A stretch of 64,000 bases of DNA, from the NCBI GenBank assembly GCA_014804485.1, contig JAAUZT010000010.1, forward strand, positions 62,875 to 126,874. Reading direction: 5' to 3'. The notes under the pieces are model-generated. The model was not told the origin of the DNA, did not search any database, and worked only from the letters and a program-made list of their open reading frames with translations. Below, piece after piece: positions 43,413 through 52,410 of the stretch (the stretch's first letter is position 1; every line of letters starts with the position of its first letter). The position numbers were made by a program, and so were the translations under genes. This stretch comes from Lachnospiraceae bacterium (GTDB lineage: Bacteria; Bacillota; Clostridia; Lachnospirales; Lachnospiraceae).

Positions 43413-45182
43413 CTACTCCCCAAACACCTCACCCTTACTCTTCGGAACCACCTTACTGTCCTCAACTTCATAAATCATATCCACATTGCGGATCGTCGTC
43501 AGCCGGTGAGCAATAATAATCATCGTCTTCGTACCCTGCAGATTCTCCACCGCCTCCATGACCGCCGCCTCTGTATCATTGTCCAGCGCTGAAGTCGCCT
43601 CATCGAGCACCAGTATCTCCGGATCATGATAGAGCGCCCTTGCAATACCGATACGCTGTCTCTGTCCGCCTGACAATCTGACACCTCTGTCACCCACAAT
43701 TGTATCAAGCCCATGCGGCAGACTGTTTACAAACTCTGTAAGCTGTGCCTTGTCCAGCGCCGTTTCTACCGCCCGCTCATCTATCTCTGACTCTTTCACA
43801 CCAAAGGCAATATTATTTCGAATCGTATCATCCGACAAATAGATCACCTGAGGAATATAACCAACCTGTGCATGGAAGGTTTTAGGTTTCTCATGCACAT
43901 TTAATTGATCTGCCATGATCCTTCCTGCCTGCGGCTCAAGCAAACCCAAAATGACATCCACCATGGTTGTCTTCCCTGCTCCAGATGCACCGACAAATGC
44001 CACTGTGCTTCCCTTGGGAATCACAAAATCGGCATCCCGAATAACCGGTTCGTCTACATTCGGATACGTATATGTTACATGCTCCACTCTGATTTCATGC
44101 TCCAGATTCCAGACTTCCCTCTCTTCACTGTGCGTTTCTTCCATATAGGAGTCGATTTCATGCAAGTCATGGTAAACCAAGTCTACCGATGGCAGAGCAT
44201 ACAGGATATTGGTCGTATACTCGTTAATTCTGCCTATGCTGGGCATCAACCTGAGCGCAGCCACAGCGAAAACCGCAAGCTGTGGAATGTAATAGATAAT
44301 ATCTGCCTCTCCGAAGAACATCTTAATAATAATCGCCAGCAAAAGTCCTGACATACATACTGTTTCCACAATGTATTTCGGCAGAATGGAGATTACCCTG
44401 TTGATGCGCAGTCCTCTGGTAAACTTGACAAAATATTTATGATATTCCTCTATAAAAAACTGTTCTCTGTTCAGAATCTTAATCTCTTTAATACCGCCAA
44501 GCGATTGGTTCATCCACTGAAAGATCATTCCTCTGTAACCTTGATTTTTCTGTCCCAATCCACGCGCATATTTCTTCGTAACAGCGTAGAACAGTCCGAC
44601 GCACAAAATAAGCAGAGCAATGATGACCAAAGTAATAGACTTACTCTTCACCAAAAGAAAAGTACCCAGAACAATGCAGATCACAACCTCCGTAATCAGC
44701 TCCAGAGAATATAGGATAACCTGCATAAACTGATTGGTATCTTCCTGCAGACTTCTTTGGAGTGTGGCAATATTCTTATTTAGATGAAATGTATACGGCT
44801 CTTTCATATAAGTCTCCAAAAGCCGCGTGGACAAATTCATCTGCGTTTCAAAAGAAAACTTGAACATATAGCTTCTTTCGCAGATAAGATACACATTTTT
44901 CACAACATAAATCACAATAATGCAAACCGACAGAAAAGCCAGAAACCCCTTACTGGTGTGAAATCCCAATGTATCATAAACCCATTTCAGATACCATGTT
45001 CTCTGAATCGATTCCTGATTCATGATGATATTCGCAAAAGGACTGAAGATCGATACACCCAACAATTCCAAAAAACTGCCCACAATAACCGCAAACAGTA
45101 ATACTATAATCTTTGTCTTATCTTTTCTGCTGAAAATATAACCCAGCTTATAGAGCAGTCCCCTTATCCCTGTTTTATCCAT
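43413..45182 (-). CDS. ABC transporter, fused permease-ATPase, PglK-like flippase, second copy
   Basis: A 589-residue half-transporter closely related to the one at 6271-8073. The six-span membrane domain is followed by an ATPase with GASGAGKTTMVD, LSGGQRQRIGIARALYHD and ILVLDEATSALDNDTE. The ATG at 45182 follows GGGAG; longer frames overlap the acetyltransferase gene. Both copies share long stretches around the signature and Walker B, so they are paralogues, with more divergent membrane domains as expected for different cargo. It probably flips a polyprenyl-linked saccharide made by the surrounding genes. The substrate is unknown. Confidence 0.83.
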   Translation of the reverse strand: MDKTGIRGLLYKLGYIFSRKDKTKIIVLLFAVIVGSFLELLGVSIFSPFANIIMNQESIQRTWYLKWVYDTLGFHTSKGFLAFLSVCIIVIYVVKNVYLICERSYMFKFSFETQMNLSTRLLETYMKEPYTFHLNKNIATLQRSLQEDTNQFMQVILYSLELITEVVICIVLGTFLLVKSKSITLVIIALLILCVGLFYAVTKKYARGLGQKNQGYRGMIFQWMNQSLGGIKEIKILNREQFFIEEYHKYFVKFTRGLRINRVISILPKYIVETVCMSGLLLAIIIKMFFGEADIIYYIPQLAVFAVAALRLMPSIGRINEYTTNILYALPSVDLVYHDLHEIDSYMEETHSEEREVWNLEHEIRVEHVTYTYPNVDEPVIRDADFVIPKGSTVAFVGASGAGKTTMVDVILGLLEPQAGRIMADQLNVHEKPKTFHAQVGYIPQVIYLSDDTIRNNIAFGVKESEIDERAVETALDKAQLTEFVNSLPHGLDTIVGDRGVRLSGGQRQRIGIARALYHDPEILVLDEATSALDNDTEAAVMEAVENLQGTKTMIIIAHRLTTIRNVDMIYEVEDSKVVPKSKGEVFGE

Positions 45183-45208
45183 ACTCTCCCTTTCCACCGT
45201 ATCATAGC

Positions 45209-45787
45209 CTACTTCTGAAAAAGCGCCTGACATAAATTGCTGTGAGAATTGTTATCGCTGATCTTTCGGGCAGGCACGCCGACCCATGTGGTTCCTGCCT
45301 CTGTAATATCTTTTGTAACAACCGCACCGGCGCCAACGGCTACATCGTCTGCAATGCGGACAGCGCCTACCACCTTAGCGCCGACTCCGAAGAAACAATT
45401 ATCTCCCACCAATGCCGCATCATGGCTTCCGCCGTCCGCCACGATCGCTGTGCCTTGCAAGAGCCGACAATTCTTACCGACTTTTGCATTGGCATGTACA
45501 ACCAGCGTTCCGTAATGCGGAATCGACAATCCCCCTTCAAATACATTCGGAGATATGACAAAGCCGAGCCGGATGCTCAATCTGTGAAAGCGGAATGAAT
45601 ACCATTTCCGAATGATTACACCGATCGGGTCCTTCCTGCAGTTCATGTAATATTCCAGTTTGCGCAGCAGAATTTCAAATTTCCATGTTTCGTCACCAAA
45701 CAGCTTCGGTCTCTTGTCCCCCGAGCGTCCAAGCGCGATCCGATCCTGCTGTAAATAATATTTATATTTTTCTTTACTGTCTATCAT
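45209..45787 (-). CDS. Serine-acetyltransferase-like sugar O-acetyltransferase
   Basis: A 192-residue left-handed beta-helix acyltransferase of the CysE/SAT branch. Its features are an N-terminal helical part (1-85), LSIPHYGTLVVHANAKVGKNC, GSHDAALVGDNCFFGVGAKVVG, and the closing GAVVTKDI..GTTWVGVPARKI. In exopolysaccharide loci such proteins O-acetylate a sugar residue. AGGAAAAGAG precedes the ATG. It lies between the GT-D gene and the ABC flippase gene. True cysteine biosynthesis is unlikely in this setting. Confidence 0.83.
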   Translation of the reverse strand: MIDSKEKYKYYLQQDRIALGRSGDKRPKLFGDETWKFEILLRKLEYYMNCRKDPIGVIIRKWYSFRFHRLSIRLGFVISPNVFEGGLSIPHYGTLVVHANAKVGKNCRLLQGTAIVADGGSHDAALVGDNCFFGVGAKVVGAVRIADDVAVGAGAVVTKDITEAGTTWVGVPARKISDNNSHSNLCQALFQK

Positions 45788-45868
45788 ACTCTTTTCCTAT
45801 CAATGTCTGATGACTCCCATATCATACCACACATGTACGATACATTCTGAATCATAGCCACTTTACAG

Positions 45869-46768
45869 CTATATCCTTTCTGTATCCTGCGACAGCCACA
45901 CCTTCACCTGTTTCAAATAGTCAGCATACGCTTCATCACGCGCTGCCGCCTGACAGTTTGCTTCTTCCCCGATCACATTATGTTTCTTCAGCTCCATCTT
46001 CCCTTCTGCCTTCCTCAGATACCATTCATACTCCAGATCCAGATTCCCGATATCCAAGACGCGGTACCCCTGTCTAAACAACTCCACCGCAATAAACTTA
46101 GCAGCTACACCCACAGAAAGGAGAAAAAGCCTGTCCTTGCCATATGCCGCACACGCTTTCAAAATTGTGGGGATTGCACTGTAAGCATCGCTCGGCGGAC
46201 AGATGATACGTTCTATACTGTTTGCCGTGTCAAGCAGATCGTTGCCGACACCGTTGTGAGTCCTCGAGCCCTCCACAATAACAACATCTCTATTTTCCCA
46301 TATTTTTCTGATTTTTGCAAACCAGCCGCCACAGGGAGTACGATCCTCTACAAGATAATAGCAGCGGGAGACAAAACTGTTGTAATAAGTTTTGTTCGGA
46401 TCGCAATATGTCTCATAGGTTTTTCTGTAAAAAAGCAAATGCTCCTTCCAGAATTTCCTGCTGTTTATGCGAAAGTTTGAAAGCGTATCGAAGATACCGG
46501 GAAGCATCACCAGCAGATCGTCGTAAGAGCAAGCCAGAATCTCCTTCAACCCTTCTGCAATCTCCGGGTCTGCCTTTTGCATTACCCGATCATGCCCTTT
46601 AATCATCACGATATCACCATCTCCAAAACGAACCATGCTCTTTTCTGTGCGCAGAAGCTCGTCGATGGTCTCGTCGATAGTATGCACTTTTATCCGGTTA
46701 TGCAGGATGCCTTTTTCGTATAAAAAATAGACGACCGCTGCCAGTATATCCTTTATCTTACGCTTCAT
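45869..46768 (-). CDS. GT-D fold glycosyltransferase (DUF1792 / SP_1767 family)
   Basis: A 299-residue protein with the GT-D signature: MVRFGDGDIVMIKG (about 43-56; the family's FGDGE-like nucleotide-sugar site), then VVIVEGSRTHNGVGNDL and RIICPPSDAYSAIPTIL. The family prototype adds glucose in streptococcal serine-rich adhesin glycosylation, but members also occur in capsule loci. It lies between a GT4 (with a hairpin in the gap) and the O-acetyltransferase. The acceptor is unknown. The ribosome site is poor. Confidence 0.8.
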   Translation of the reverse strand: MKRKIKDILAAVVYFLYEKGILHNRIKVHTIDETIDELLRTEKSMVRFGDGDIVMIKGHDRVMQKADPEIAEGLKEILACSYDDLLVMLPGIFDTLSNFRINSRKFWKEHLLFYRKTYETYCDPNKTYYNSFVSRCYYLVEDRTPCGGWFAKIRKIWENRDVVIVEGSRTHNGVGNDLLDTANSIERIICPPSDAYSAIPTILKACAAYGKDRLFLLSVGVAAKFIAVELFRQGYRVLDIGNLDLEYEWYLRKAEGKMELKKHNVIGEEANCQAAARDEAYADYLKQVKVWLSQDTERI

Positions 46769-46824
46769 TTCTTATATACAACCTACTTTCTGTTAGTATT
46801 TATGCCCTATGCTGATAAACACTT

Positions 46825-46853
46825 CGGACAGATTGAGAATTCTCAAGGGTCCG
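46825..46853 (-). terminator. Hairpin directly after a GT4 stop codon (weak terminator or attenuator)
   Basis: CGGAC (46825-46829) pairs with GTCCG (46849-46853), enclosing the perfect palindrome TTGAGAATTCTCAA (46833-46846), with a small internal loop between them. The hairpin abuts the stop of the GT4 gene at 46854. On the transcribed side only a short T-rich stretch follows (GTGTTTAT), so full termination is doubtful. It may trim or protect the mRNA 3' end, or lower downstream expression. Confidence 0.45.
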
Positions 46854-48050
46854 TCACTGTATCAATTTATCCCGCATCTGCATGATGGTACGGTAGTAAT
46901 TCTCATAATTATACTTCTCTGTAAGCGCCCGATACCCCTCCGCTCCCATCTCTTTCATCCGCTCTCTGTCAGACAACATCATAGTCAGCTTCTCTTTCAG
47001 ATCCGCCTGATCACAGTCCTTAAACTGATATCCCGTCACACCGTCCTCCACATAGCAGGCAGTACCGTTTAAATCACTGCAGATCACCGGAAGAGAATAG
47101 CTCATCGCTTCCAACTGTGACACCGATGCCATCTCGCGGGTGCTGGGAATCACATATACATCCGCCGCGAGATATTCTGCTTCCATCTCTCTGCGGGGCA
47201 CGTTCGTTTTAATCGTTACTATGTCCTCCATATGATGTTTGGCTACATATTGTCTGACCTGCTCACAGTTCTCTTTCTGGAATGGCATCGTGGCTTCCCC
47301 GATTAACGTCAGGTGCATGCTGTTCCTGCCGCAGTTATGCACTTCACCGTCTGTTAATACCTCACTTGTAACAGCACTTTTCTTATCCTGCAGCAGTTCC
47401 TTTACCACCTGAAGCAGCATCAAATGATGCTTTCTGGGCTCATATTTCCCGATACAGAGGATATGTATCGTATCATTCTCGAAATAGGTTCTCTCCTCCG
47501 GCGCCTTTTGAGGTTCCATAATAAAAGGCACAAAATAATCATTCTCTTTAATAGACGTTCCCTGTTTCCGAATCCCCATAACAGGCGTCATACGCAGCTT
47601 CGGCGACAATTTGGCCACGATACGATGCGCAAGGTCTGTCTTTACCGGCTCTGACCACAGTGGATTCTGGTTATAGAGAATACAGGGATATCCTTTTTTT
47701 CGGCAAACCAGATATGCTGCCATAGAGTACACGGAACGCTCCCTGAGAATTACAACATCAGGTTTAAAATCACAGATCAACTTCTTCAACCTGCGCATCG
47801 GCGGAAAACCATGCTGTATCTTAAATACAATAGCTTCCGGGTTCTTTCTGTGAATTACATGCACATACAGATAATCCAATATCTGATACAGTCGGGAATA
47901 TCCCAATACGATCGGTGTCACATAGGAATAATCCTCTATGATAGCGGCATAATGGCTGATAAAACAGACCTCATGCCCATGTTCTATCAGCCCCTTCATG
48001 ATATCCATCTGATTGGTATGATAACGCGGGGCTACATACAGGAATCTCAT
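46854..48050 (-). CDS. Glycosyltransferase family 4
   Basis: A 398-residue GT-B transferase. It begins MRFLYVAPRYHTNQ. The donor domain contains ILCIGKYEPRKHHLMLL, TIKTNVPRREMEAEYLAADVYVIPS and the E-x7-E-like region MASVSQLEAMSYSLPVICS. Its ATG overlaps the radical SAM gene's stop as ATGA, so the two proteins are made together and may act on the same sugar. A hairpin follows its stop codon. Specificity is unknown. Confidence 0.86.
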   Translation of the reverse strand: MRFLYVAPRYHTNQMDIMKGLIEHGHEVCFISHYAAIIEDYSYVTPIVLGYSRLYQILDYLYVHVIHRKNPEAIVFKIQHGFPPMRRLKKLICDFKPDVVILRERSVYSMAAYLVCRKKGYPCILYNQNPLWSEPVKTDLAHRIVAKLSPKLRMTPVMGIRKQGTSIKENDYFVPFIMEPQKAPEERTYFENDTIHILCIGKYEPRKHHLMLLQVVKELLQDKKSAVTSEVLTDGEVHNCGRNSMHLTLIGEATMPFQKENCEQVRQYVAKHHMEDIVTIKTNVPRREMEAEYLAADVYVIPSTREMASVSQLEAMSYSLPVICSDLNGTACYVEDGVTGYQFKDCDQADLKEKLTMMLSDRERMKEMGAEGYRALTEKYNYENYYRTIMQMRDKLIQ

Positions 48051-49045
48051 ATAAACTTATTCTCCTTCAAACTGTATTTACCGCCCTTTAAGAATTTATG
48101 CTTCACAACCCACCATGCGGGTACCCAGATATATTTATGCATCGCCGGCGACGCGGATCCGATCATCCAGCAGTTTCTGTCACAATTTCTCGTACACTCC
48201 CTGACCTTCTGCGCCTGTGAAGAATTCCACAGCTCGTCCCAGCTTGATTCCCGCAGATTGCCCATCACGGCCTTCTTCTCCATGCCGTTACAGGGAATGA
48301 CATCGCAGAACGGATCAATAAAAAAAGCATTTTTGGACATATCGCAGGGCAAAAGCCTTTTGTTGCCGTAGATGTAGTTGATCAGTCCGTGATTGAAATA
48401 TGCCCGGAACCACTTCTTAGGCGAACGGCTCTTTAACAGCTCATTGATCAGCTTCTCAAAATTCTGCGCCACTTTATATTTATCATCAATCTTGTTATCG
48501 GTCTTCCTGAAATAGAAAGAATTATGCAGCGTGGCCGTAGCAAACTCCATGCCCATATCGTTGGCAATATTGTAAAGCGGCACCAGATCTTCACAGTTCA
48601 TGTCCTGTACCGTCATGCCGAATCCCACATCCGGGTGCTTCATCTCCACCAGCGTCTTCAGCGTGTTATAACCCCTGTTGAAACCGTCGGGGATGCCGCG
48701 GATCGTATCATTGGTCTGCTGCAGTCCTTCGATGCTGATACGGATTCCCACTTTCGGGAACTGTCTGCACAGGGCAATGATCCGATCCGTGAAATAACCG
48801 TTGGTGGATATGACAATCCTGTCAGATTTCTTGTAAAGCTCCCGCACGATATCGGGAATGTCCTGCCTGATAAAAGGCTCCCCGCCCGTAATATTGGTAA
48901 ATGCCATTTCCGGCAGCTTCTTAATATCTTCCAGTGTGATCTCCTCATCCGGTCTGGTGGGATCCTTGAAGCAGTCACACATATTGCAGCGGGCATTGCA
49001 CCGATAGGTTACGATGACCGTGCCGTATAGGGTTCTTCTTGACAT
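48047..49045 (-). CDS. Radical SAM protein with SPASM-like C-terminal cysteines
   Basis: A 332-residue radical SAM enzyme. The 4Fe-4S motif CNARCNMC (about 17-24) is followed by ITGGEPFIR (SAM-binding GGE). The C-terminal cysteines (PCDMSK, CDVIPCNGM, CTRNCDRNC; about residues 240-300) suggest one or two auxiliary clusters. AAGGAG precedes the ATG. It sits between two GT4 genes in the exopolysaccharide block and overlaps one of them as ATGA, pointing to action on a sugar, such as epimerisation or dehydration, or on a linked peptide. No precursor peptide gene was seen nearby. The reaction is unknown. Confidence 0.85.
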   Translation of the reverse strand: MSRRTLYGTVIVTYRCNARCNMCDCFKDPTRPDEEITLEDIKKLPEMAFTNITGGEPFIRQDIPDIVRELYKKSDRIVISTNGYFTDRIIALCRQFPKVGIRISIEGLQQTNDTIRGIPDGFNRGYNTLKTLVEMKHPDVGFGMTVQDMNCEDLVPLYNIANDMGMEFATATLHNSFYFRKTDNKIDDKYKVAQNFEKLINELLKSRSPKKWFRAYFNHGLINYIYGNKRLLPCDMSKNAFFIDPFCDVIPCNGMEKKAVMGNLRESSWDELWNSSQAQKVRECTRNCDRNCWMIGSASPAMHKYIWVPAWWVVKHKFLKGGKYSLKENKFI

Positions 49046-49123
49046 ATATTTCGCTCCTTATCAAGTCCGCTCGGACAGAAGTATAATCCTGCATCGTCGC
49101 GCTTTCGCTCCGAGCTCAGTTTA

Positions 49124-50422
49124 TTACATAATCTCCTCATGTAACGAATATATATTCCTCACTATTTTATCACAATATTCTTCAATTGTATCGAATTTTA
49201 TATTCTTACAGTTTTCACTATACTCCCGACACAATGCCGGATCATTCCAGAGTGCTCTGATATGCTCTGTCAGCTCCTGAATATCACCGCCCCTAAACAG
49301 ATCTCCCGTTCTGCCCGCCTGCACCAGTTCCGGCGCGCCGCCCAAGTCAGAGACAAGCACCGGTGTCCCATACATCTGGGATTCCATCACAGAAAAAGGA
49401 CAGTTCTCATACCACTCGGAAGGATATACGCTGAACCGCGCTCCCGCAATCAGACTGCGCAGCTCTTCTCCGCTCACAAATCCCCGGTTCTCCACATTAG
49501 CAGCCTGATTCACTTTTTCCTCCAACGGTCCTGTTCCCGCAAAAATAAAGGGAATATCCGGCAGCGCACTGCATGCCTTAAGCAGAGTTTCCGTACCCTT
49601 TTCCTCTGAGAAACGCCCGAAATACAATACATAGTCTTTACTTTTTTCATCTCCACCATTCTGTCCGACATCATTTTCTTCTGTCCTGACACTGCTTACG
49701 GAGCCTTCACCCGGCTTTTCTATATGATCTGTCTTTCCGCTGACTCTCTCAATAAAATTATGCATCATAACCGTCTTATCAGCGAGCAGCGGGTCCGTGT
49801 CAAGCTGCTTCTTCATAAATTCGCTCGGACACACGATCACATCCACCATACCGTAAGTCTTTCGCTTCGCATAATACTTCGCCTCAATAGTGCCGAGCAG
49901 ACTCTTCATCCCGGAATCATGGATACAACGTCTCTTGCTGCACTGCATGAAATCACCGCCGCGACAGGCAAAGCAGATCTCACCTGTAGACGGAACCCGC
50001 ATCATATGATTCGGGCATACCCACTGATAATCGTGCGCCGTGTACACGATCCTCACATGCCTGTTATACTTCTTCTCATAAGCACGGACAGCATAAATCA
50101 CCGAAGGGGTCAATTGGAAGTTGATATTATTCAGATGCACCACATCCGGTCTGAAATCCTCCAGTACAAGACGCATCTTCTTCTTAGCCTCCGCCGAATA
50201 AATAATGCGCAGCGGATAGAGCAGCTTCTTTAAGCCGCCACTGTGGAAATCCATATCCGACGTGTAGATTCCGGCATGGTTTCCCACGATCCGTCCCTCA
50301 TGCTCCATACCGAAGAACTGTACCTCATGCCCTGTCTTTTGCAGTTGTTCTCCCAGCTTAAATATATATGTCTCCGATCCGCCGTTGGGATGGAGGAATT
50401 TGTTTACCATTAATATTTTCAT
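49124..50422 (-). CDS. Glycosyltransferase family 4
   Basis: A 432-residue GT-B transferase. It starts MKILMVNKFLHPNGGSETY (typical GT4 opening with the GG-x-E glycine loop), and the donor domain has YVLYFGRFSEEKGTETLL and PFSVMESQMYGTPVLVSDLGG. A cysteine-rich acceptor segment (CFACRGGDFMQCSKRRC, about 155-170) is common in a GT4 subgroup. The ATG at 50422 follows GGAG by six bases. It follows the GT26-GT4 fusion gene after 25 bases. Specificity is unknown. Confidence 0.87.
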   Translation of the reverse strand: MKILMVNKFLHPNGGSETYIFKLGEQLQKTGHEVQFFGMEHEGRIVGNHAGIYTSDMDFHSGGLKKLLYPLRIIYSAEAKKKMRLVLEDFRPDVVHLNNINFQLTPSVIYAVRAYEKKYNRHVRIVYTAHDYQWVCPNHMMRVPSTGEICFACRGGDFMQCSKRRCIHDSGMKSLLGTIEAKYYAKRKTYGMVDVIVCPSEFMKKQLDTDPLLADKTVMMHNFIERVSGKTDHIEKPGEGSVSSVRTEENDVGQNGGDEKSKDYVLYFGRFSEEKGTETLLKACSALPDIPFIFAGTGPLEEKVNQAANVENRGFVSGEELRSLIAGARFSVYPSEWYENCPFSVMESQMYGTPVLVSDLGGAPELVQAGRTGDLFRGGDIQELTEHIRALWNDPALCREYSENCKNIKFDTIEEYCDKIVRNIYSLHEEIM

Positions 50423-50447
50423 GTCCGGCTCCGTTTTCTGATCATTC

Positions 50448-52373
50448 CTAACCATCGTCCGCTCCGCTCAAATCCGTGCGGTACAGCTTGATCGTCTCAC
50501 CCACAACCTCGTCCCAATTATACTTACCGCAGATGAAATCCGCGCTCTGCGCGCCATACTCGTGTACAACTTCCGGATGTGCCAGCATGTATTGGAGCTT
50601 CTGACGCAGATCCTTCGTATCTCCTTTACGGAACACAAGCGCCTTATCCTCCACCACTTCCGTATTTTCACATATATCGCTGACAAGACAGCAGTTGCCG
50701 AAACTCATTGCCTCTAACAACGTAAGCGCCATGCCTTCCACATCACTGGGCAGCACAAAAGCATAGGCGTTGGAGTACAGTTCTTCCAGCATCTGTCCCT
50801 GCACGAAATCAGTCATGATAATGCGGTCATCCTGTGCCGCCATCCGATGGATTCGTTCCATATATTCCACTGCATGGCTGTTGCCGCCGGCAATCACCAG
50901 CTTCATATCTGTATCGATCTTCGCAAAAGCCTCGATCAGATAGTGAAGCCCTTTCTCCGGTACGATCCGCCCTAACGATAACAGATAGCCGTCTTTCTTA
51001 AGTCCGTATTTCTCCGTGATCATCTGCGCCTCACGCAGCGCGGGCCTGCTGATTCCGTTCGGAATATACGTAACTTTTCTGTGATAAGTATCTGCAAAAT
51101 ATTTCTGTACATTCTCGGACAGCACGATCACCTCATCGGCGTATTTCGCCGCCATCTTCTCGCCGAATTTAATTACATAGGAGGCGAGATTACCCCACTT
51201 CGCCCTCTGCCAGTCCAGTCCGTGGACAGTCACCACGATCCGCCTGTGAAAAAGCTTCGGCAGCCACAGCATGGCGCAGGGACCCTCCGCATGATAGTGC
51301 AGAACATCATATCTGCCAAATAAAGCCCTGATCGTGGCAAAGAAGCTGTAGACAATGGCATTCAGGCTGCTGCTTCTGAATGTCGGAATAATATACACCC
51401 TGACGCCTTTATAAAACTTCCTGCCCTTCCATCCGTATTCCTGTTCATACTTCTTGCCGGACACATGGTGCCCATAGCGGTTGTAGGCATCCACGCGATG
51501 TCCCAGAGCTGCCATACGCACGGCAAGCTCCTCCACCACGATCTCGACGCCGCCCTCTCTGGACGGTATTCGCTTATGTCCGATCATGGCGATGCGAAGC
51601 TTCTTTCCACGCTTCCCACGCTGCTCTTTACTCTCCTTATGGACATAATAAAGAAACGCAAAGTTCGTGTTCAGATAGCGCGGAATCATCCGTTTCGGAT
51701 CCTGCATAATCCGAAAAACCCATTCCAGACAGAGCTTCTGCATCCACATCGGCGCACGTTTCAAAGTGCCCGCAATAAAGTCAAAAGCGGCTCCCACACC
51801 GATCATAAGGCCGCCGACCCTGCCTTTGTGCTCATACATCCACCTTTCCTGCTTGGGCGCTCCGAGCGCCACCCAGATGAAATCCGCGCCACTGTCATTG
51901 ATCCTGCGGGTAATCTCATCGTCCTCCTCCTTGGTAAGTTCCCGAAAAGGCGGCGCATACATACCTGCGATCTTTACTTTCGGATACTTGCTCAAGACGA
52001 CCTTCTTAAGCTGTTCCAGCGTACTCTCCGTGCTGCCGTAGAAATAATGGGTATATCCCTTTTCCTGAGACAGATTTAAGATAGCAGGCATCAGATCCGG
52101 ACCCGGCACACGCTTAGCCTGCGCATAACCCCGGCGGCGGCTGACAATCGACAGCGGCTGACCGTCCGGCAGCGCCATGGCGCCGCTGTTCTGTACCTTG
52201 CGGTACTCCTCGTCCCGAAATGCCATCACCGTCGTATGCACGTTAGAAACACAAATATAATCGCCCCGTAACGTTTCAAGATTACCTGTGATATATTCAA
52301 TCGTTTTATCCATATCGGTAACGTTAATATTCGTCTTTAATATTGTACAGTATTCCAGATTATTTTTCCTCAC
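50448..52373 (-). CDS. Fusion of a WecG/TagA/CpsF (GT26) domain and a GT4 domain
   Basis: A 641-residue protein. Residues about 10-245 are a GT26 domain: SNVHTTVMAFRDEEY, LPDGQPLS (conserved aspartate), GPDLMPAIL, FYGSTESTLEQL, VALGAPKQERWMYEH, GVGAAFDFIAGTLKRAP. Residues about 258-641 are a GT4 domain: IAMIGHKRIPSREGGVE, HGLDWQRAKWG, LLSLGRIVPEKGLHYLI, PSDVEGMALTLLEAMSFG. GT26 enzymes add a sugar to a polyprenyl-linked first sugar, and the fused GT4 could add the next one. A GTG start follows GGAGG by five bases. Seen directly as one open frame; a sequencing error joining two genes is unlikely because both domains read through cleanly. Confidence 0.88.
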   Translation of the reverse strand: MRKNNLEYCTILKTNINVTDMDKTIEYITGNLETLRGDYICVSNVHTTVMAFRDEEYRKVQNSGAMALPDGQPLSIVSRRRGYAQAKRVPGPDLMPAILNLSQEKGYTHYFYGSTESTLEQLKKVVLSKYPKVKIAGMYAPPFRELTKEEDDEITRRINDSGADFIWVALGAPKQERWMYEHKGRVGGLMIGVGAAFDFIAGTLKRAPMWMQKLCLEWVFRIMQDPKRMIPRYLNTNFAFLYYVHKESKEQRGKRGKKLRIAMIGHKRIPSREGGVEIVVEELAVRMAALGHRVDAYNRYGHHVSGKKYEQEYGWKGRKFYKGVRVYIIPTFRSSSLNAIVYSFFATIRALFGRYDVLHYHAEGPCAMLWLPKLFHRRIVVTVHGLDWQRAKWGNLASYVIKFGEKMAAKYADEVIVLSENVQKYFADTYHRKVTYIPNGISRPALREAQMITEKYGLKKDGYLLSLGRIVPEKGLHYLIEAFAKIDTDMKLVIAGGNSHAVEYMERIHRMAAQDDRIIMTDFVQGQMLEELYSNAYAFVLPSDVEGMALTLLEAMSFGNCCLVSDICENTEVVEDKALVFRKGDTKDLRQKLQYMLAHPEVVHEYGAQSADFICGKYNWDEVVGETIKLYRTDLSGADDG

Positions 52374-52410
52374 GTCTTCCTCCGTTTCGCAATCGTTTCA
52401 CATCCCCCAG

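Noticed and set aside
45209..45787. Cysteine biosynthesis serine acetyltransferase (cysE)
   Set aside because: No cysteine genes nearby and the setting is exopolysaccharide assembly; the fold alone does not decide the substrate.
49065..49076. GTCCG-CT-CGGAC hairpin upstream of the radical SAM gene as a riboswitch or terminator
   Set aside because: Only five pairs with no aptamer-like surroundings; a chance palindrome is likely.
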